Positions 22,580 through 26,710 of a stretch of 26,710 nt of DNA are shown here, in pieces. Under the pieces are notes generated by a model that was given only the letters and a program-made list of their open reading frames with translations, searched no databases and was not told where the DNA came from. Every line of letters begins with the position of its first letter. Positions within the stretch are counted from its first letter, which is position 1. The position numbers and the translations under genes were made by a program. The DNA is from DSM-111022 sp043424535 (GTDB lineage: Bacteria; Bacillota; Bacilli; Lactobacillales; Aerococcaceae), in the NCBI GenBank assembly GCA_043424535.1, contig JBHWOV010000155.1, positions 1-26,710 on the forward strand. Reading direction: 5' to 3'.

Positions 22580-25258
22580 ATGTCATTAAAAGTACGACCC
22601 TATTTATTAAATTTTTTGATTGTGACCGGCATTTTCAGTTTAATCTGTATGCTGTTTTCTTTTGTCCCTTTTGGCGACGAAACCTTATTGACGGTCGATT
22701 TAGGCCAACAATATATTGATTTTTATAGCCAATTTAAGGACACCCTCCTCAATCATCCCACGAAATTTTTCTATTCCTTTGAAAAAGGTTTCGGTGGTGA
22801 AATGGTGGGACTATGGGCTTATTATTTAATGAGTCCCTTTAATTTAATTCTCTTATTTTTCAATGAGACGAATTTCGATTTGGCAGTCACCCTCTTAACT
22901 TATTTAAAGATTTTAGCTGCCAGTTTATCCTTTATGTTTTTCAGTCGCCGCATTTATCGTTTATCAACGCCCCTTGCGTTAAGTTTTAGTGTGTCCTATG
23001 CGCTGATGAGCTATATGATTGTCTATTTACTCAATATTATGTGGCTCGACGGGCTGGTTTTATTACCGCTGATTGCATATGGCTTGCACCGCATTGTCGA
23101 TGAGCGACATTTCGGTGTCTATGTCGCCAGTTTGGCACTGATTTTGATTGCGAATTATTATATCGGCTATATGATTTGTATCTTTCTCGCCTTCTATGCG
23201 CTCTTCGTTGTGGTCGAACGTCAAGAGGCACACCAGCGTTTTGATTTAAAACAAGCGGCACTCGATTATGGTGCCTTTATCCGCTATTCACTCTATGCTG
23301 TTTTAATTGCGGGGATTATGTTAATTCCAACGATTGACTCGCTTTCCATTGGGAAAGGCACACACCAATCGCTCGAATTGACTCTGGATGCCTCACATAA
23401 TCTCGCGGATATTTTATCGAAAACATTTATCGGCAGTTTCAATTTTAACGAAATGTCTGCCGGCAGTCCCAATCTCTATGCGGGAATGCTGGTGCTGATT
23501 TTAAGTTTACAATATTTTATGGAGAAGAAAATTCATTGGCGTGAAAAAATTGTCGCCTTGGGAATTTTCCTGATGTTCTTTGTCAGCTTCCGTTATGACA
23601 TCATCAATAAATTATGGCATGGCGGGCAATTCCCGATTTGGTATCATTATCGTTTCTCATTTACGGCGAGCTTTTTCCTGATTGTTCTGGCGATTCGCGC
23701 TTGGATTTATCAAGATAAACGGCAACCGATTTGGATTCCTTTAGTGCAACTCGGAGTCATCGCTGGTTTATTTGTTTACTATTATCAACATCTGACATCT
23801 TATGAATTTTTAACCGAAACGAAATTACTGATCACTCTCGTCTTTTATATTGTGCTCGTCCTCTTACTCCATTTCCGCCACCAAGAACGTCGCTTGATTC
23901 CTTGGATGATTCTAGCTGTCGTTATCACGGAAATGGCCGGTAATGCCGGGCTCATCTTACAAGACTTGAATTATGTCAATCAAACCAAATTCCGGGACTA
24001 TACTTCTGTTCTCGACTCAGCTGTTGAACCGGTCCGTCATGGGAATGATACTTTTTATCGCAGTCATAAAACCTTTATGCGGACGAAAAATGAAGCGATG
24101 TATGCCCATTATCATGGCATGAATCATTTTGGGTCCACCATTGAAGCCCATGTCCCTGAACTTTACGGTTATCTTGGCCTCCCAGATGGCAATGGTTTTG
24201 TCGCCTATACGAATGGGACGCTCTTAACGGATGACTTGTTCAGTGTGCGCTATCTCATCGATATTACCGGAGACACAGCTAGTCACACTTCTGATGAGCA
24301 ATACTTATTGTACCGCGAAGGGACAGACTTGGATAATTTTAAATATCCGATTGTTCAAGAATCAGACCGTTATCTCTTACGCGAGAATACCGATCATCTT
24401 GGCTTAGCAATTGAAATGCGCCCTGAACTAGCCCAAACGGATACTTTACTTAGTACGAATGACCCCGTCGGCAATCAGGAGAAAATTTTAGCCTTGATGG
24501 ACTTTTCAGATCAGCCAGAGAAATATTTCCGCCGCCAACCATTCGATCAGGTGGAATACCACAATGTCACTGTCACAGATAAAGGCGACGGCGATTATTA
24601 CACTTATGAAAAAGACAATGAAAAAGACACGGGTTATGTTGAATTAACCTTTTCAACTGAAACAGAAAATCCTTATTATTTCACATTGCCATCGCAATTG
24701 AATAAGGATAAAGTCTCACTCAATCTCAATGACACACGTTACCGTTGGTATACGCCATATCGTCGCCGTCAATTGACGAATGCATCTTATGGCACGATTC
24801 AAGACAATCAATCCTTCCGTTTCTATTTGGAAGAAGATGAATTTACAGCTAATCTCATCAATCTCTATGAATTTGATGAAGCGCGTTATGACCAATTGAT
24901 TGCGTCCAAACAGGATCATCGTTTTGACGTCAATTATTTCAATCACAATGCGATTGAAGGAACGATCACAACCGAATTACCAATGAGCCAATTATTATTT
25001 ACGATTCCTTATGATGATAATTGGACGGTCACAGTTGATGGCGAGAAAGTCGAAACACAATCCGTCCTCAATGACACATTATTATCAATCCCAATCACTC
25101 AAGGCACACATACCGTGCGCCTCCATTACTTCCCACGCGGATTCTATATTGGTCTGGGGTCCCTTATTATAGGACTCTTATTCAGTCTAAGTGAAGGATT
25201 TTACCGCCGGAGACAACAGTTGAAAAACGACCCGACATTCGGTATGATGGAAGAATAA
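22580..25258 (+). CDS. yfhO: YfhO-family polytopic membrane glycosyltransferase
   Basis: This protein of 892 residues is the usual size for the family. About 12-13 membrane segments occupy the first 450 residues. DLGQQYIDFYSQFKDTL and SFEKGFGGEMVGLWAYYLMSPFNLI are hallmark outer-loop motifs. A large extracytoplasmic domain follows, ending in the typical YDDNWTVTVDGEKVE beta-domain, and a last membrane helix (FYIGLGSLIIGLLFSL). In Bacillus and Listeria, YfhO acts as a GT-C-type transferase that decorates lipoteichoic or wall teichoic acid from undecaprenyl-linked sugars. GGAG precedes the ATG at 22580, and MSLKVRPYLLNF fits the family N terminus better than the longer frame from 22535. The partner genes csbB and gtcA are not in the window. 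Confidence 0.92.
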   Translation: MSLKVRPYLLNFLIVTGIFSLICMLFSFVPFGDETLLTVDLGQQYIDFYSQFKDTLLNHPTKFFYSFEKGFGGEMVGLWAYYLMSPFNLILLFFNETNFDLAVTLLTYLKILAASLSFMFFSRRIYRLSTPLALSFSVSYALMSYMIVYLLNIMWLDGLVLLPLIAYGLHRIVDERHFGVYVASLALILIANYYIGYMICIFLAFYALFVVVERQEAHQRFDLKQAALDYGAFIRYSLYAVLIAGIMLIPTIDSLSIGKGTHQSLELTLDASHNLADILSKTFIGSFNFNEMSAGSPNLYAGMLVLILSLQYFMEKKIHWREKIVALGIFLMFFVSFRYDIINKLWHGGQFPIWYHYRFSFTASFFLIVLAIRAWIYQDKRQPIWIPLVQLGVIAGLFVYYYQHLTSYEFLTETKLLITLVFYIVLVLLLHFRHQERRLIPWMILAVVITEMAGNAGLILQDLNYVNQTKFRDYTSVLDSAVEPVRHGNDTFYRSHKTFMRTKNEAMYAHYHGMNHFGSTIEAHVPELYGYLGLPDGNGFVAYTNGTLLTDDLFSVRYLIDITGDTASHTSDEQYLLYREGTDLDNFKYPIVQESDRYLLRENTDHLGLAIEMRPELAQTDTLLSTNDPVGNQEKILALMDFSDQPEKYFRRQPFDQVEYHNVTVTDKGDGDYYTYEKDNEKDTGYVELTFSTETENPYYFTLPSQLNKDKVSLNLNDTRYRWYTPYRRRQLTNASYGTIQDNQSFRFYLEEDEFTANLINLYEFDEARYDQLIASKQDHRFDVNYFNHNAIEGTITTELPMSQLLFTIPYDDNWTVTVDGEKVETQSVLNDTLLSIPITQGTHTVRLHYFPRGFYIGLGSLIIGLLFSLSEGFYRRRQQLKNDPTFGMMEE

Positions 25259-25279
25259 AATTTTAAAGGTGTGAACGAT

Positions 25280-26272
25280 TTGAAATCAGTTTTTAACATC
25301 ATCACCAAAAGTATCAAAGAGCCACGCTATGCTTTACAGAGTATGACACTCAAAAATAGTAAAATTGTGCTCGTCATTTTAGTGATGAATTTGCTACTGA
25401 CACTGACGGCGATGTTCCATGTCGTCCCCATAACACAAAATTTAGCGACGGATGTCGCTGGTGCCAGTACACATTTACCGAACTTTAGCCAAACAATGGA
25501 TGGTCAATTAGTCATTGCCGACGGCGATAAGCCACTCTATTATCATTCAGACAATTTCCAATTAGTTCTGGACGATACAATTGTCAAAGAAGAAGACGGC
25601 ACGGTTCCGATTCAAGCAGAACAAAGCGAACAAATTTCCCAAGATACCCCTCTCAACCTCTTCTTATTTAAGAATGTGGCCTATGTTGGTATGGGAAATA
25701 ATTTAACGGAAATTCCCTTAGGTATCGATTTATTCACAACACCGAATAATCTTAGCCAATTGTTGAATTTCTATGTCAATCATCCATCACGTATTTTGAT
25801 ACCAATCTTTTTATCATTCTTTTTCGTGAGTTTAATGTCTTACTTGCTTGAATTACTCTTATTGACTCTCTTCTCAGGCGCATTTATTTTGACGCTCATG
25901 CAAGTGCCATTCGGCAAACGATTTAAATTAGTGGTCATCGCATCGGTCTTACCGATACTCTTGGTTAAATTGATTGAATTATTTATTGCGATGCCTTTCA
26001 GCAATTATATTTGGATTATGTTGTTGACATTCTTAAATATTCAACGCATGTTCATCGATCAATCGCGCTTTTTGAATAAATTATTTGAAAACAGCCAATT
26101 CACAAGCCGTGAAGAATTTGTTCGTCGCTTCCGCGAAGAATTAAAGAAACTCGAACGTGAGAATAAAGAGGAAGAGCAAAAGAATCAACAACTTGACGAC
26201 TACCATAACAAACAAGATGACGAAAATGATGACGATACAAAAGACAATCATCATTCGGATTCTGAATCATAA
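25280..26272 (+). CDS. DUF1189-family membrane protein
   Basis: This protein of about 330 residues has one membrane helix near the N terminus (about 30-50), an extracytoplasmic domain of about 110 residues, then three or four helices (about 170-255: LIPIFLSFFFVSLMSYLLELLLL, GAFILTLMQVPFG, LVVIASVLPILLVKLIELF, YIWIMLLTFL). This matches DUF1189 proteins, whose function is not established. The last 60 residues are a charged coil ending in an Asp/Asn/His/Ser-rich tail. AAAGGTG at 25265-25271 places the start at the TTG at 25280 and not at the GTG at 25271, which lies inside the binding site. It is 21 nt after yfhO and co-transcribed, ending at a strong terminator. Confidence 0.8.
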   Translation: MKSVFNIITKSIKEPRYALQSMTLKNSKIVLVILVMNLLLTLTAMFHVVPITQNLATDVAGASTHLPNFSQTMDGQLVIADGDKPLYYHSDNFQLVLDDTIVKEEDGTVPIQAEQSEQISQDTPLNLFLFKNVAYVGMGNNLTEIPLGIDLFTTPNNLSQLLNFYVNHPSRILIPIFLSFFFVSLMSYLLELLLLTLFSGAFILTLMQVPFGKRFKLVVIASVLPILLVKLIELFIAMPFSNYIWIMLLTFLNIQRMFIDQSRFLNKLFENSQFTSREEFVRRFREELKKLERENKEEEQKNQQLDDYHNKQDDENDDDTKDNHHSDSES

Positions 26273-26279
26273 AGCAATT

Positions 26280-26312
26280 TACCCCATCGCAACATCGCGG
26301 TGGGGTATTTTT
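26280..26312 (+). terminator. Intrinsic terminator of the yfhO-DUF1189 unit
   Basis: Bases 26280-26290 pair with 26297-26307 in an 11-bp stem (one G-U pair) with a 6-nt loop, followed by TTTTT. It begins 8 nt after the stop codon. Confidence 0.92.
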
Positions 26313-26318
26313 ATATGC

Positions 26319-26356
26319 AAAAAAGAAGCGACCGAGTGATTATTCGGTCGCTTCTT
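26319..26356 (-). terminator. Intrinsic terminator of the LPXTG protein gene
   Basis: Bases 26323-26335 pair with 26344-26356 in a perfect 13-bp stem with an 8-nt loop. On the minus strand it runs into a U-run. It stands back to back with the plus-strand terminator and separates the two convergent units. Confidence 0.92.
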
Positions 26357-26394
26357 AATGTAAATCTGTTCTCCAATTGAGTGATTTCATTCAA

Positions 26395-26710
26395 TTAGCG
26401 AGTAGATTCTTCCCGTTTGAAAATCATCAACATACCTAACAATAATGAAAGGATTGCGATTATTTCAATGCCATATCCCTGTTCTTCACCTGTATTCGGT
26501 AATTGTCCGACACCACTGTATTCAATATCAGTTGGTGTTTCAGGTAATTCAGGCTCTGGTTTAGGACCAGGCTCTGGAGTTGGCTCAGGTTTGGGTTCCG
26601 GCTCAGGTTCTGGCTCAGGTTCTGGTTCTGGCTCGGGTTCTGGTTCTGGTTCTGGCTCGGGCTCAGGTTCTGGTTCTGGTTCCGGTTCCGGTTCTGGCTC
26701 AGGCTCAGGT
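26395..26710 (-). CDS. C-terminal part of an LPXTG cell-wall-anchored surface protein (runs off the window)
   Basis: Reading the minus strand from the right edge gives 104 codons with no start in the window. The first part is at least 19 consecutive Pro-Glu dipeptides, then KPEPTPEPGPKPEPELPETP. A complete sortase signal follows: LPNTG, a hydrophobic stretch (IEIIAILSLLLGMLMIF) and the basic tail KREESTR. The Pro-Glu stretch would be a stiff wall-spanning stalk, and sortase A would link the threonine to peptidoglycan. The N-terminal functional domain is missing, so its role (adhesin, enzyme or other) is unknown. It ends before the terminator at 26319-26356. Confidence 0.9.
   Translation of the reverse strand, partial: PEPEPEPEPEPEPEPEPEPEPEPEPEPEPEPEPEPEPEPKPEPTPEPGPKPEPELPETPTDIEYSGVGQLPNTGEEQGYGIEIIAILSLLLGMLMIFKREESTR

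Noticed and set aside
26575..26710. Short-period DNA repeat considered as a CRISPR array or satellite.
   Set aside because: It is in frame, encodes Pro-Glu dipeptides with mixed codons and leads into a sortase signal; no spacers are present.
1..26710. Search for tRNA, rRNA, CRISPR, toxin-antitoxin or defence genes.
   Set aside because: None seen. All confident genes are envelope or polysaccharide functions.

Overview
The window looks like a low-to-moderate GC Firmicute chromosome, most likely Lactobacillales. A family such as Aerococcaceae is only a guess. Support comes from the split BY-kinase system (separate CpsC and CpsD proteins plus a PHP-type CpsB phosphatase), a streptococcal-type class B PBP, a YfhO/DUF1189 gene pair, an LPNTG sortase-anchored protein and purine-rich Shine-Dalgarno sites. 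Nearly everything from 525 to 22243 lies on the minus strand; only yfhO and the DUF1189 gene (22580-26272) are on the plus strand.

Layout, in the direction of minus-strand transcription: pbp2B (22243-19988) ends at a terminator. A CpsC/CpsD pair follows (copy 2, 19807-18335) with its own terminator, then a CapN-like SDR (18263-17406), then a small secreted protein (17240-16611) with its own terminator. After a possibly structured leader comes the long assembly unit 16295-5700: CpsC/CpsD copy 1, CpsB phosphatase, a GT-C-like membrane protein, a GT4 glycosyltransferase, a second CapN-like SDR, a secreted beta-helix (pectate-lyase-like) protein, a GT-B-like protein, a MurJ-type flippase and a GT2 glycosyltransferase, closed by a terminator at 5664-5686. 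A separate unit (5526-525) starts from an extended -10 promoter. It encodes a PglE-like aminotransferase, a PglC-like phosphoglycosyl transferase, a PglD-like acetyltransferase, a serine-acetyltransferase-like hexapeptide protein and a CapD/PglF-type 4,6-dehydratase, and it ends at a terminator at 484-510.

Together this is a Wzx/Wzy-type surface polysaccharide locus. CapD would make UDP-4-keto-6-deoxy-GlcNAc. PglE and PglD can convert that to UDP-N,N'-diacetylbacillosamine, which the PglC-like enzyme would load on undecaprenyl phosphate. The CapN-like SDRs could reduce the same 4-keto intermediate to a FucNAc- or QuiNAc-type sugar. The GT4, GT2 and GT-B proteins would extend the chain, the MurJ-like protein would flip it, and the GT-C-like protein is the best polymerase candidate. 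The CpsB/C/D proteins would control length and export.

On the right, yfhO and the DUF1189 gene are envelope genes read rightwards. They converge on a truncated LPXTG protein with a long Pro-Glu repeat that runs off the window. Stretches without a confident gene are 1-483 (hairpins and a possible promoter for a gene off the left edge), 16296-16610 (leader plus terminator) and 22244-22579 (divergent promoter region).
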